In this document: in pieces, positions 49,960 through 62,879 of the stretch
How the letters are laid out: every line of letters begins with the position of its first letter
How positions within the stretch are numbered: position 1 is the first letter of the stretch
DNA from: Megalonaias nervosa
Taxonomy: Eukaryota; Mollusca; Bivalvia; Unionida; Unionidae
Direction of reading: 5' to 3'
NCBI GenBank assembly: GCA_016617855.1
Contig: JAECUM010001860.1
Location: 1-64,000, forward strand
Length of the DNA stretch: 64,000 nt
Program-made: the position numbers and the translations under genes
Notes under the pieces: model-generated
The model's database searches: none
The model's input: only the letters and a program-made list of their open reading frames with translations
What the model was told of the DNA's origin: nothing

Positions 49960-51625
49960 CAACAGACATCATTGGTCAAAATTCCATCTGATGAACAGTA
50001 GAACTTTTACATTATTATAGACAACATTATACTTCTAACAGTAATTATTTACGATTTTGTTATTAATTTTTAATTTGTTTACTTCCAAGGCAGCATAAAC
50101 ATAAGCTAGATAAGATTAATAAGGATAAGATTATATACTAAATACATTAGCATTTTTGGGAGCAAATTTCATTTTAAATTAATAATTTCTCCAACAAATT
50201 TAAAATTGATTTTATTACTTACTGAAATAAAACACTTAGGTTATTACTATATGAACTTGAACTACAAATATAAATATTGTCTACTGCAGTATAATTTATG
50301 CAACTTTTTAATTTTACATTTTTAGGAATAATACAAATCGTTTTTAATAAATATATCACCTAAACTGAAACATATTTCCTAGTCCAGTACTGTTTGTTTG
50401 TCGGAGGTTAGCAGATGGTCATGTCACATGATTCAGTAGGCGGAGCGATCTATCATCTCGCATAAGGTCAACTCTATAGCTGTGTGAGATTTAGGACTTT
50501 GTATATCATCAATAGAAAGTGTGTTGGTTTTGCTATTTTCAGGGTCATGGTCAAAGCTCAGTATTTTATGTTTTCCATAATACTTTCTTCTACTTCATAA
50601 CTTTCAATCCAACTGAGATTAAGGAATGAAACTTGGTATACCTGTACATTACTAGAAGGGTTTTGTGTACATATTGGGGTTGCTGCCTTCAAAGTCAAGG
50701 TGAAGGTGATAGTGAGGTAGTTTAAGTTTTTTGACTTACTTTATATTTCACCCTGTAATCTTGCAGCCTTTTGTCTTTGGAAATTAAGACCTGATGATTT
50801 CAGGTGGAGGACAAAAATTAACTGAATATGATGGTTTTATTTATTTTAATTTTTGACTTCTTATTTATTTTAATTCCTGACTTCTCCCTTTGTTATCGAC
50901 TCATCCTACTCATCATGCCAGATATGATTATGATTACCCTCCTTCAGTTGATGTATTTTGTGTTCAGGTTACAAGACAGAGGCTCTATCACCCATGACCT
51001 TTGACCCTCAACCCCCTCCTGACCAAGGGGTTGCATCCAGGATCTTAAGCTGTTACTGTCATCTAATAATCCTTGTGTACATTATTCCAAATATTATCAC
51101 CATACCTCACTGAAGATGGAGTTTGAGTTATGAAGTGAATTAGAGAGATGAAATGCATGGACACACAGATGGACTGAAGACATGACCAACTCTCTCACTC
51201 TATATATATATCTGCAAAAATAGGTTACAATAATCTTGGTCTGAAATCTGAATAGTTCTTACAATGAAGCAGGTATTAAAATTTAAAAATCTTTTTCTCT
51301 GTTCAGTGTTACATTTGGGTGAAAAGACCATACAAAAAAGGAATTAAATTAATTAACCATTAATTTGCTTTATTTGTAAACAAAATGTAACAGATTACTT
51401 TTGATGAATGAACTCACTTGCTGAAATACAGTGAACATCAATATAACACAAGAATAAAAAAAGTTTCAGTTGTAACAAGTATGTATGCAAGATCTTTGCC
51501 TTAGTTTTTCCAAAGGTGAAAAGACAGTAGTTTAATGTCTTTAATATCAGTTTTATGGTATAATGATTTTGTACAAATTAAGAAACAATTGTGCATTGGC
51601 TTGATGGAATGCAGAGATTAAAGGT
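49960..51625. other. Intergenic stretch, no feature recognised
   Basis: AT-rich. 50500-50780 is reminiscent of a low-copy invertebrate repeat, but I see no second copy here. Confidence 0.4.
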
Positions 51626-51629
51626 TAAA

Positions 51630-51810
51630 AGAGGTACCATATGTACTCCTTACAAACCCAGTCCATCTGGAAACTTCATATCTGGGTCTGTACAGTTTGT
51701 TAGGGGTAATTAGTAGTTCAAATAACAGAAACCCTGCTCTGCTGGTGTGTTATATGATGGCAGATCAGGGTCTGTATTATTTGCAGTTATTCTTAACTTA
51801 TGTAAGCACA
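51630..51810. mobile_element. Palindromic MITE-like family C, copy 4
   Basis: TACCATATGTACTCCTTACA, CATATCTGGGTCTGTACAGT, TTTGTTAGGGGTAATTAGTA and GGCAGATCAGGGTCTGTATT match the family C layout. Confidence 0.7.
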
Positions 51811-53300
51811 GACAATAAATTCATTTTTTAAATAAATGTTAAGATTGCATGACACAGTCAAACTAATTTTTTGTGCATGAGTTTTTGATAGTAGATATCA
51901 GTGAATTAAAATATTTTGGTTAAAACATTTAAAAAGAAAAATTTAGATTTGCTTTTTGTTCTTCATTACATATAATGATTTATAAGCACACAAAATCATT
52001 TGCTGCAGTAGTGACAACTGTTCCTTATGAACGATTTTTTTCTGTGTAAATCTAAGAACATACTTTTTCAAATGCAGCTTACTTTGTATTTATTTAATTA
52101 AAAGTTAAATTTTAATTTGATCTGCAAATGAAAAATGATTCAATAGATTTCAGGGTTTTTGTAAACTATAGAACATATGAAAAGACTCTGATTTCACAAG
52201 AATTCTGGCAAAACATTTTGAATCAAGAATTTTATTATCTCTCTTATTTCTTGGTCTGTGATAGTAAAATCTGCAAAAAATATGAAAAAGCAGTAAAAGG
52301 AAAGTCCGTGAAAATTTTCAGTTACTTAATTTGTTTGACAGATATTAATCTCAAAAATGCAGAGTAAGTAAATGAAAATCTTGGATCTCTGTCCTATACT
52401 CTGCACTGCCATACTAAAGAGATATTATGCACATCTTCTGAATGGCCTGTCTTACCCTTATGGAACCTCACACTTTCAGTATTTATTAATTAATTTGTTT
52501 AAGTTGTGGCAGGGTATTTTTGCTTTGATTTTTTAGGCCTAGAAATGTATTGGTCTGTGTTCCAGTCTGTTTTTGTAATGGTTTTTAAGACAACTTATTC
52601 ACAATTGAGGTCATATTTCTGTACTCGGATGTAACAATTCAGGCTTCTCGTTTTTGAGTTTTTTCAATTTCATCTTCTAAAACTTGTGGATGGAGTCCCA
52701 AACCATACAGGCATGTTCTAAAATAAGTCTAAAACCTTGTCAGTTAATTCTTTTGCATTTTGTGGGCAAGGTTTCGAATTACATTCTGAAAGGACTAAGA
52801 ACGATTGGCTTTGGTGCATAATTCTTCAATTTGAAAGTTCTATTTAAGCTCACTAATGATTGTGACCCTGGAATATTTTATTTGATTAAGGTTTTCTGAA
52901 GTAATACCTTCGAGTGAATATGACATTGTTACAACTCTGTGGTTTTAACTAAGCAACAGAAAGAAGAGAAAGCAACAGGTTTTGTAAAATTCAACAAACT
53001 ATTTCACTGTAATACAAAGTTAAAATTTATAAGGAACATGCAGTATTATGAATTAAATCAGAAATAATCCTGAATGTTCTATTACAAGTCCAGAAATATA
53101 AAATGTTTAGAATGAATCTTGAATTTGCTGATGTGCCAGTAGTCTTGATGTATTACAATGATATAATCCAGAATATCTTAAATGAGTCCTCAGTATTCCC
53201 AAAGCAGTGTTTTTGTGAAAAGTCAATGAGCACTTTATAATTCCAGTGAATAATTTAAATATTTCCTCTCAGACTATATATGAACACAACTAAAAGTGAT
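51811..53300. other. Intergenic stretch, AT-rich
   Basis: A + strand ORF at 52128-52367 (79 codons, rich in K, F, Y and I) has no motif I know. Part of 52650-53300 may be the 3' region of the LINE relic, but I cannot set its end. Confidence 0.35.
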
Positions 53301-53639
53301 TCCACAAACTGATATTAATATAGGAATAAATATTGCCCACCCAGTTCTTTATATAGACTGTCACCATATTTATGACAACAAATTGCCCAGGATGTGGGCC
53401 ATTTTCCCATCAAATTCATAAACAAGTTTACTTCCAGAACATACCAAACTTAAATTCAGATAAACATCATAACATAAATCAAAAGACAATAGAATTTTCA
53501 GGAGAAAAACCAAGGTCCCGAATTGAAATCCATGCAAACATAGTTTGAAAATTACATTAGCCAGATAGGCCCAAACTCCTACCCTCAATTACGAGCAAAT
53601 GTCAATACACAATTCAAATTAAATATTGATAACAACATA

Positions 53640-56030
53640 ATAGTGTTACAGGATAGCTTTCTTTTCATTTGCATTATGTTGCGTTTTTTTAGGTTGGAAT
53701 TGCATACCTCATTTTCGTGCCCACTGTCTTAGTTCAATAATAAAATTTTGTAATATCACTGTATCCTGCTCGGTTTGATTGATCTGTGGGATACACAGTG
53801 ATCTGCAAATTGGCAAATTTCCGAGTCAGTTTCAATCCTGATATCATTCACATGCAAGAAGAGCACTTGTCCAAATACTGTGCCTTCAGGTGCTCCAGAT
53901 TTGGAACCATTAATCATCACACGCTGTTATTTGAAAACATAAAAGAGAGTCTCTAGCATAGGGTTTTGCATGCAATTCTATAATTAAATAGTTTACTCTT
54001 TAACAATTCATGGGGGATAGTGTCAAAAGCTTTTTGAAGTCTAATACAAAAATGTCTACTTGGTCCTATTATCGGAACGTTTAGCCCAATCATCAATAGC
54101 ACAACCTATTTGTATTTCACATCTGTGAATTTCCTGAATCGTGTTGTTTATCAGATATGACTGAATAGTTGTCTAAATGGTTCATGATGTCAGAATGTGC
54201 AGTATGCTCGAGCACTTTGCAAAGAACACAGGTGAATGAGATTAAGTGAAAAATATTGGCCATTGTGCAATCACATTTTTGGAACAGTGGGCATTTATTT
54301 GCTAGAGACAGTACCTTTGAACAGAGATTGTTGAAAGTGTGCATGCACTGGTACCAATTCTGAAGATAGTTTTTTAAGTATTGTGTATAATTCAGACCAC
54401 AAATTTTTGATGAGTTTTAAAACTATGTAGCAACTTCTTAACTCGTAAACACCTTAATACTATATTATTAATTTTTGGTACTCTTGGAAATTTACATGAT
54501 ATGATCATCGCTGAAGTCGCTAAAAGCACTGCTGAATTGTGTTCAGAATGTGTACGAGATTTGGATTTTTAACTTAGCTCTGACAATTTTGAGTCATATC
54601 GCTACGACGTCTGCATTGTGGCAGTTTATAGTGATGTCTAGCACTGGGACATCATGTCGCAGACATATAGTACGATGACCCACCCAGTCACATTATCCAG
54701 ACACAAGGCCGACCAGTCCTAATACTAACCTCTTAATGCTGAACGCCTATCGAGGCAACTGTTAGTACCATTTTTTTAAAAAAAGTTTTTGTTATAACTC
54801 GGCCGGGATTCGAACCCGCGACCTCCCGCATCCGAGGTGGACGCTCTAACCACTAAGCTACCGGAGCAGTTAATTGTGTTCAGTGTTTCAACCTTCAAAG
54901 TAACTGTTTCGACTAATTTCGTATTTCTTTTAAGTAGAGGAGTGCCCTGTGGGTGTTTCTTGTGTAACTGTTGATGTATTTCCAGAATTGTTTCGAATCT
55001 GAGGTTAAGTTTCCAGTCATGTTGTTTATGTAGTTAATATGTGAATTTTTAAATTTTCTTTAATTTCAGCTTTTAACTGTTTCCATTTTGTTTTAATTTT
55101 TCACTGCCGGTACGCTTTGCTTTAGCAGGAGTTTTATTTCTTTTAAGAATTAGGTTTCTAATGTCTGATACACATTCTTGCATAGATGGCTTACAAGCTA
55201 TTAAAAAACGTGGTCACTAAACCAGTGATGTCGCAAGGGGAGAGGATTCCAGGCACCAGGCGAAGGGGCTGGGGAGGGGTGCCGTCGAGAGCTTTTTTTT
55301 TTTTTTAGCTGAAAGTTTCATAGTATTTCACCTCACTTTAGTGTAGCAATGGCAGCTCTTTACAAAACTTTTATTTAGTTTGGGGGTGATGTTGGACAAG
55401 GGGTGTCAACTAATACAAAAATTGTTCTCTGTGGCAATGTAGGGGCGCCACTAAGGAACATTGCCCCCGGGCCCCTCTAACTCTCGCGCCGCCATTGCAC
55501 CAAACCGGTCATGTGAATGAATGTAGGGGAGTTTTTGTTGTAATGGTTTCCGTACGAAGTAGGATATATTTCTGTTATGAGTTGGAAAGCTAATTATTTG
55601 TTCTGAATGATGGTCATTTATAATATCAATCAATAGTGACCCCTCTGAGTTATTAAATATATTCCCTAGTTTTAATCCTCTATTTGTCCAATTAATGCAT
55701 TTTTAACTAAAATCTTTTATATCAAATGTATATGGGATTTATTTCCGTTCTCATCAGATTTTGTTGTCTCAAGCCGCTCTTTCAGCAAGAGAATATCGTC
55801 ATAGTGACTGCTTGGCCCTCTGTACCAGTTACTTTTATAGTGAAATTGCCCCTTCACTACCATTTTGGTCCTCACAGATTTTGATTCATTGTCCAAGTTA
55901 ACCAGCAGCATCCGTGTAAGATCTTTATGTACCAGTAACAATATCCCTCCTCCATGTAAGGTTCTATAATCCTATATACATTATAATTACCTTCCTCTGG
56001 AAATAATTCGGAGGTGGTGACAGTTGTCAG
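53640..56030 (-). pseudogene. CR1/Jockey-like LINE relic, nested insertions
   Basis: Read on the - strand from high to low coordinates. Endonuclease fragments (SELFPEEGNYNVYR near 56010; GGGILLLVHKDL near 55945; SLLIDIINDHHSEQIISFPT near 55620). A linker around 55200-54890 (WKLNLRFETILEIHQ). After a SINE insertion come reverse transcriptase pieces: FSLNLIHL/CKVLEH near 54230; FQKAFDTIPHELL near 54030; GAPEGTVFG near 53895; and a QFADHC match to the FADD box near 53815, with the second Asp lost. Frames are broken, so the element is dead. A segment at about 55245-55500 looks like a further insertion. Confidence 0.78.
54547..54871 (-). mobile_element. SINE family B, copy 3, inserted in the LINE relic
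   Basis: Reverse complement of family B. The B box reads GGGTTCGAATCCC-like and the A box is near 54850. The body has TGAGTCATATCGCTACGACG. The exact 12-bp target-site duplication AATTGTGTTCAG is at 54535-54546 and 54872-54883, and LINE coding sequence resumes on both sides. Confidence 0.93.
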
Positions 56031-56034
56031 TTTT

Positions 56035-57345
56035 AGTGTTCAACATCAATAAAAGTGAAACCTAAAGAACCTGAATCTATTGTTGTGCGATAAAACACCA
56101 CACCCAAACCTGACCTATCCTGGGGAACGCACATAAACAGTAGTACATAAAGAAGTTATAGGGTACTGAATTACCAACGACGATACCCAAAGAGTAGCAG
56201 CATGGAAGCTAAAGTGAAGACCTATGTTGAGTGCTCCTTTTCCGTGTGAGACCCTTACTTCAAATGTGACATTTATTGGGAAGAGAAAGAACGGCGGAAA
56301 CAGCCAGATTCAGAACATGGAGAAACAACTAAGTGATAATGTCAGTACCATGCAGGGCGAACTCGTGTGGTAGTCGCAACAATATTGATGTAACAACGCA
56401 AGTTTCATGAAGTTTTATAAGACACACAACAACCAGTCCCCATGAAAACTATTAGACTACCTCCTCCAACCAGTAGTTGAACCTACTCTCATGACTGCAC
56501 TTTGATTTACATCCGTCCAACTTGGATGCCATCAAGAATAACTTCTTTCCTGGACTGGAATAATGCACTCCAGACCTAAGCCAGACCATCATTAATGATA
56601 AACATGTTTATAGTCTTGATTCTGGCCTTAGAAACTTCTGAATGGCAAATTCCATTATGTTGAAAAAGTGTTTCCAGAAAATGGTAATTGTGACCCATGT
56701 CAATTAGAGGGGTATATAATCTAGTTTACCAAAGAATTACTTATTCTTGTCTTAACATCTGAGGCAAAACCAGTCCTATTGCTGTTTTCAGTTTTTATAT
56801 GAGTGGATTTATTTATTCAAATTAGTATTCACTCGAATTACAAAATGCTCAATAATATTCTTGGACAGAAACATCAATTTAGAATTACAGTGAATTCAGA
56901 CAAGGACATTTTGAATTATATTATTGCGATGAATCAAAAGACTTGGAACATCATCACAATCCAGAACAACGGCACATTATCATATTCGAGACTACAGGCA
57001 CATCAACATATTCAATTTCGAAACTTATTTGGAATTCCACTGGGATTTAGATGGAACTTCACGCATTTGGAGTTTTGATAGAACTTTTATGAATATTTGG
57101 GATTTAATTCACAATACTGTAAGTTCATTTTGTAATTTTCACTTTGTATTCTAGGGAAATAAATTATTTGCTGAATTTTACAAAACTCGTTGGTTTTCGG
57201 TCTTTTCTTTTATTTAGTTTTAAGACCATAGAGACAGAAATATATACAAATATGCTCCAGAGCGGAAAGCGCTATCCCTGATCCCACAGTGGAACTCTTG
57301 ACAATTTTAAATAGGAATAAATAATATTATCATGCAGGTTAGATG
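56035..57345. other. Unassigned repeat-like sequence
   Basis: The + strand ORF at 56803-57078 (91 codons) has no motif I know. The stretch 57060-57200 (ATTTGGGATTTAATTCACAA, ... CTAGGGAAATAAATTATTTG) has the look of an LTR 3' part with AATAAA, but I see no second LTR. Confidence 0.3.
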
Positions 57346-57347
57346 AG

Positions 57348-57350
<3 letters not shown>

Positions 57351-57411
<61 letters not shown>
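57351..57411. repeat. (TA)n microsatellite
   Basis: About 30 uninterrupted TA steps. Confidence 0.97.
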
Positions 57412-57413
<2 letters not shown>

Positions 57414-58408
57414 TTGCACAGACTTACAAAGATGAACAGTCATCTATACCAAATGCGTAGTCAGATTTACCTTTCAACCCTCGCTAAAAGTTTTACTTTA
57501 TCACAGTGTTGAAGAAGTTTTCAGGGCTCTATTTTCACCTGTTAATGTACTATATTTCTTTAGTACACCTCTCGAGAAAAAAATTGCAAGAAACTGAATA
57601 GGGACACTAAACATATATTACATACATCAAAACCCATCACATCTGTACAAGGCAGTCTGTTAGTTCTGAATAAAAGTACATCAAGAGTTCAAGACGCATC
57701 ACATCTCTGAATCTCCATTTTGCTGTTATTTTTGTTGATTTATATAATATTTTAGAATTAATGTTCAATTGTTTCATTTTGATCGCAGAACCATAAGATG
57801 CTATGAAATCGTCTGCCCATGAGCGAATCAATGGTTGAAACTGGTCAATAATGAAGTTTGCGGACAGAAATGCATAAGCACGTATTGCTGGGTCCAAACC
57901 TCTCGGAGCAGAAAGGAACGGTGGTGGCGCATTGCTGGAAATGCAGATTAGGCATTGGCACCGCGCACTGAATTTGCCTGCGCTTCGGATGCCTCAACCA
58001 AGCAACGAAATTGTAAGGGATAGAAGCCAAAGCGAGAAATCAGTTCGTGACGGTTCTTTGCGAGAAGCGAGAACGCCAAATAGGAGTGGTGCATAACCTA
58101 TGAGAGACGCAGACGTCCAACCAGTTAGAAACATTCAGTGGTTTATATTAGGATGCTGTCTACTGCTGCGGAAAGGGAAGATAACAGAAATGGTGTACGC
58201 TGGCACGCTGGATGAAATTCTGGGGACCGGCTCAACCACTCCCATCCTAATCGATTCCAGTGTTTAGGCAATGGGTCAAATCCCTAAGCTCGGTAAACCA
58301 TCACAACTAAAATCGGTCCCCAGGCGCCCGGCCAGACCACCCGCCGTGCTGACTCTGGTGAAGCGTCGGAGCAGTGGAACCACGCACGTGAAATAACGCT
58401 GCTCCCTG

Positions 58409-58675
58409 GTGACCACCAGGCACAGCCCCAAAGCCTGCAGCTTGGCCTTCCTTGAAGCCATGACCCACGGCCTGCCAGACTTTCTGGCCAGGGAGATCCT
58501 CTTGCTAGCAGGCCAGCTTGAAAAAGTTGGGCAAGACAAGAAGGAAGCCGACGCTGTCGCGTTCATATCGTCCATATCATATTTCCGGAGACGCACCATC
58601 GCCGCCACGGAAACTGACGAAGTCGAACTGCTGGCTGCCCAAGAGAATACCGTAGAGTGCTTTAAAAGGTAAATG
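58409..58675 (+). CDS. Unknown ORF in GC-richer block
   Basis: An 87-codon ORF with a helical middle (DFLAREILLLAGQLEKVGQD), ending in TAA at 58670-58672. An overlapping - strand ORF of 150 codons spans 58276-58728, so the coding strand is uncertain. It lies about 200 bp before the PolB relic and shares its higher GC content, so it may belong to the same element. I recognise no domain. Confidence 0.25.
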
Positions 58676-58819
58676 TGCGAATGCTTCGGCTGCGGCTTCG
58701 CGAGGTGTGCTGAACTGGTATTAAACAAATCGCGATAACTTCTATTTTTGGGGCAGAACTATATTCCAACACCAAAGTATATTCCGCGAAAGTCCGTTAT
58801 TAACGTGATAAATTGCGAA

Positions 58820-59765
58820 ATTTTATATAGGGACGCTAAGTTTCCAGTGTTATACCGGGCAAAGGGGCGGCTTCCACTTTTATTCAAGCCGTTGAATGCA
58901 ATATGGAGATATCCTTGCCGAGTTTCAGAACCCAGCCAAGATAATGAAAAGACGGCCTACAACGCTTTCCAAAATGCAACGGTATGCCAAGTTTGCAGAA
59001 TGCCCCTTAGCAAAGACCAGATTCGGGACCATTACTACATGTCAGCAAGTACTGCAGCGCGGCCTACAACGTGTGCAACATCAAGCTGAGGATTCGGCCG
59101 GAGAAAATAAAGTTCCGATGGTAATACACAACATGCTTTGCTATGACGGCCACCTTCTTATGGATGCCATCAAGACGGCCCTAACAGACAGCATTGGCCG
59201 CATCCCAACAACTTAGCTATGGTTTGTACACAACTTAAACAAGAGCCAGTAAAAGTTGGCCGCCAACCTGCATAGGGAAGCGTTTTGCTCCACTTGGCGG
59301 CAAACTGAAAACTTTCTAACCCCAAAGGGCTACTACCCCTATAAATACTTGAGCAGTTGAGAACGTTTCGAGGAAATGTGGATCCCGGCTTTGGAGGCCT
59401 TCATGAGCCAGCTCCACCGCAAGGCATCAAAGCTGAAGACTATGAGTACGCGCAGCTCGTTGGGAGGCATTTTGGTTAAAAACCTGGAGACTACCACATG
59501 AAACGAGCGCTACTCTTTGCTGGCCAACTATGGCATCGACCCCGCCCTCTACTACATCGCCACGGGGATAAGCTGAACATGCACCTATTCATCGAGAACG
59601 ATTCTCGCGGCGGCGTATTGATGGTTAGCCGTAGCAATGAGCACTCCAGTAACCTGCTGCGCCCCGGCCAAGACCCCAGCAAACAACAGTTGGATCACCT
59701 ACCTCTGCTCCGACAACCTTTATGGATGGACCACGTCCCTCTTGAGCTGCGCTGCCCTCCGCCCA
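58820..59765 (+). pseudogene. Protein-primed family-B DNA polymerase relic (Polinton/adintovirus type)
   Basis: In shifting + strand frames: a CQVCRMPLSKDQIRDH zinc-binding/HNH-like segment (58985-59030), which precedes the exonuclease region in Polinton-type PolB; NMLCYDGHLLMDAI (59130-59172), matching the N(L/M)xxYDxHL exonuclease motif; then a YGID-A-YYIA-type segment (about 59530-59560) and LNMHLFIENDSRGGVLMVS (59571-59628). The last one matches the 'MHLFIExGxRGGxS' block before the polymerase palm. About 350 bp between the exonuclease and MHLFIE blocks is much shorter than usual, and the catalytic palm motifs are not seen. At least three frameshifts and several stops. The block is more GC-rich than its flanks. 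Confidence 0.65.
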
Positions 59766-59899
59766 GTTTCTAGTCTAGAGCAGTAGTTTTAGGTTGGGAG
59801 TCGTTCTCACTTAGCCCCAGTTCGAAAATCATACGAGCGAAGGACTGTCTCTTCCTGGCGCGCGAGGTAAATTTTAACGGCCATGTGGAACAGGTAGGC

Positions 59900-59990
59900 A
59901 GATTGTAAGCTTCATATTGGCGCAATGCATGATGGGTGAAATTATGGAGTTTTTTTTCACTTTGTTGAAAGATGGCGGTTGATTGTTATT
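59900..59990 (+). promoter_or_regulatory. Possible core promoter (YY1-like motif)
   Basis: GCAATGCATGATGGG at 59923 and GAAAGATGGCGGTTG at 59967 resemble motifs found at animal housekeeping start sites (AAGATGGCGG is a YY1 site). The support is motif only. Confidence 0.25.
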
Positions 59991-60071
59991 TATCGCACGA
60001 CTACTGAAAGTTTGACGCAGTAGTCAGTAAACAAAACGCTTAACCAATTTGGACATAAATTTAAAGATACC

Positions 60072-60142
60072 ATGAAAATTCTCGATGAATATAAATTGCC
60101 TAAGAAGCGAGTAATACCGGTCAGAGAAATTGATAACAATGG
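60072..60142 (+). CDS. Possible first coding exon of an unidentified gene
   Basis: ATG in context GATACCATGA, then 23 codons (MKILDEYKLPKKRVIPVREI...) ending at a donor-like GG|GTAAAT, phase 2. It sits 100 bp after the YY1-like motif. The acceptor-like TTGTTTGCAG at 60977 is in a compatible phase and opens about 47 codons. I do not recognise the protein, and it may be chance. Confidence 0.2.
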
Positions 60143-61948
60143 GTAAATAATGATAGACATATGTAAGAATAATAATAATCTTTTTATATTAAAAAGAGGA
60201 TATGGTGACGATATGATCGTTGGATCGACAACTATGTTTAAATACTTATGTTATCTGATTATTCTATCGCCATTATCAACGCTCTGAAATATGTTAATAA
60301 CTTCCGTATACATAAACTTGATCCACTTTCTACTAACAGTCACTCATTGTTAATTAACAGCTTTAACTTTAAGCACAAAACTATACTACTATACTACCCA
60401 TTTTACTATATGGGTGTGAAGTTTCAGTGTTTGAAAATATCACAATTACTGAACATTTACATGTCGAATTTTAAAGAAACACTCTGAAACTGAGGGAAAA
60501 TACTCCAATTTACACGCTTAATTCAGAACCAGGATGGACACCTATTGACATAATTATCAGACGGAGAATGACCTTATTTTGGATCTCCATTTTCAGTGGT
60601 AAATGGGCTATAGTATCTAGCATCCTTTATCAAAATACTTTTTACTAGGTCAATGCTAACGTTAATACTTATCAACGGATGAATAGCGTAAAGAACACTC
60701 TGACAACCGTTGGGAGACCAGACCTACTATATTATGAATGTATTAATAATCCAAAAGGAACAAAGCGCATGATAACAGAAACTTTAAAAGACCGTTCGAT
60801 ACAGGAATGGCAATCGTCGGTAACTATATCCTCCAAGTGAAAATTTGATGAATAAGCAAAAGTAGCGAAACATTCAAACAGTTTGTTTCTTCACATTCGA
60901 TAAAGAGCATTGGGACGAATTCCTACAGAAAGCACCCTATTGCATCATATTTCTTGGCCAACCTTTCTTGTTTGCAGCAATAAGGTACAGCAGGATATAC
61001 TGTTTGGAACATTATCCATAATTTCGGCATATTTTGGTCAGGATATCTTTGGCTCACTGACAGTACAAGCTGTCATTGCATCAGCTGACGTTGCTTTTAG
61101 AAGCACTATATATAAGTCATAAAGAAATAGGGTGGGGTAGATAGCCCAGTTCTAACACAATCGATTGACACCTCTGTTGTTACAGTGTTGACTTCAGGTT
61201 CCAACATGAACGAGTCACTCAGACATGGTAGGTGCTTTTCCCGTTTTCTCCATTTCAAGGGCTACACGCCACAACCAAGGCACTCTGAGTACACTGAATA
61301 CGTTTTAAACCTTGATGTTTAATGGAGGAAAAATTTGTAAATTACAAGAAAGCAACAATTAATTAAAAAGAGATTTTTGCAATAGTTGGGTCCAGTTTGT
61401 GGAAGGAAACCAGACCTATATTAAAGATCGTTTAGTGCTTTCCCATCAAAGTAACGCAGATGCAGATTTCGGGGTTGTGTCCTTCCAAGAACTGAGATTT
61501 GGAATCCTCAGTTCTACACATCTCTCTAATCCAAGGAACATCATTGTTTTCCTATTTGGTAAGTCGCGTGAGACTTTAAAAGGCTTGAGAGTTTGCTACA
61601 AGAACTGTGGGAACACAATCTGTGTTTAAACTAACGATATACAGGATGAAAGTTTGGCTTCATCATAGTCGATTAGTTTCCGTGTTGATGGCAGGCATCT
61701 CCGTGGCGACTGCATTTTCCTAAGACAAGAGAAGATAAAAATGTAGAAACTTAGTTACAGACAAGCGACGACGCCTTCAGTGGACTCAGTTCTGACTAGA
61801 CTTTAAACTAATGGGGAACTAATTATATCGTTGTAAATATCAGAGAAACAGCAGTATCGCCTGGGAAAAATTAAATTTTGTAGAATAGGCCTATCTGTCT
61901 TTTGTCTGTCATATTAATTTTCTTTTCTTACAGATTCCACCGTATTAA

Positions 61949-62010
<62 letters not shown>

Positions 62011-62860
62011 AACCTGATGTCCATTTGGTGCAGGGGTATGGGTAGAATGCTCTTTCTTCGCCTTTCCACGCTTGACATATGTTGCCTCTGTCTTCATTCT
62101 CATCCCCTTATTGTGATTCCCTACTTGGTTCAGAATGAGCGCCATTCAGGCGAGTCCAATAATGATCCATAGCCCACCAAAATACGGTACCACGTTCTAT
62201 AGCTAGTGTCTTGTTGACGTATGCGACAAGGTGAAAATTTACTTGAGAAATGTTAGTATTCTTGTACAAAACGTGAGCAAACCGGCTGATTGCTATCCTC
62301 TGATTTAAAAATAAATCGGGAAAAAGGACGCCACACCCCTCCCCCACTCAGAAACGAAATAAAAGGTAACTTATGAATTTGACCTCACAAGGATCATGCT
62401 TTGAGATAGAGGAACGGTAATTTGTACCTTTTTGAGGTTTCATTGCCAAATAACTTTTGCAAAACCAAAAGGTGATTGATGCTTTTCCTCACCATTCTAT
62501 TGTGAATTGAGTAAAGTAGATGCAACCATCCTTGGATTCCCGATAGTTTGCCATATGCAATGGTCTTTAGCCAGCCCTTCACAGAATCCTTGAGAATGAA
62601 TCGAGTAATCTTAAAATCGTATAGGCGGCTATTGCGTCTGGTTAACGGTGGTTTAGCGGGACCAGATAGCTCTTAGATAACATGAACAAATTTAAAGGGA
62701 AAGTATATCTTCCCACAAGCGCAAAAAAACAACAACAAAGAAATCCATATCAAAATACGGTTTAGTATATCATTTTTATATCTTGATTGGACAGGAAGAG
62801 CTCACATGGCTGTTGCCGTGAAACACATAGGGATGCCATTCCCGTTAAGTATTTACGGAC
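60143..62860. other. Unassigned stretch with several short ORFs
   Basis: + ORFs at 60910-61122 and 61399-61629 and - ORFs at 62108-62347 and 62394-62582 show no motif I can name. A (TC)n(CA)n microsatellite lies at 61951-62010. Confidence 0.35.
61949..62010. repeat. (TC)n followed by (CA)n microsatellite
   Basis: About 18 TC steps passing straight into about 12 CA steps. Confidence 0.97.
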
Positions 62861-62879
62861 TTGGATGTTTTGCTTTCAC

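Noticed and set aside
58276..58728. 150-codon - strand ORF
   Set aside because: It overlaps a + strand ORF in a GC-richer block, shows no motif and is likely open by composition. I cannot exclude it fully.
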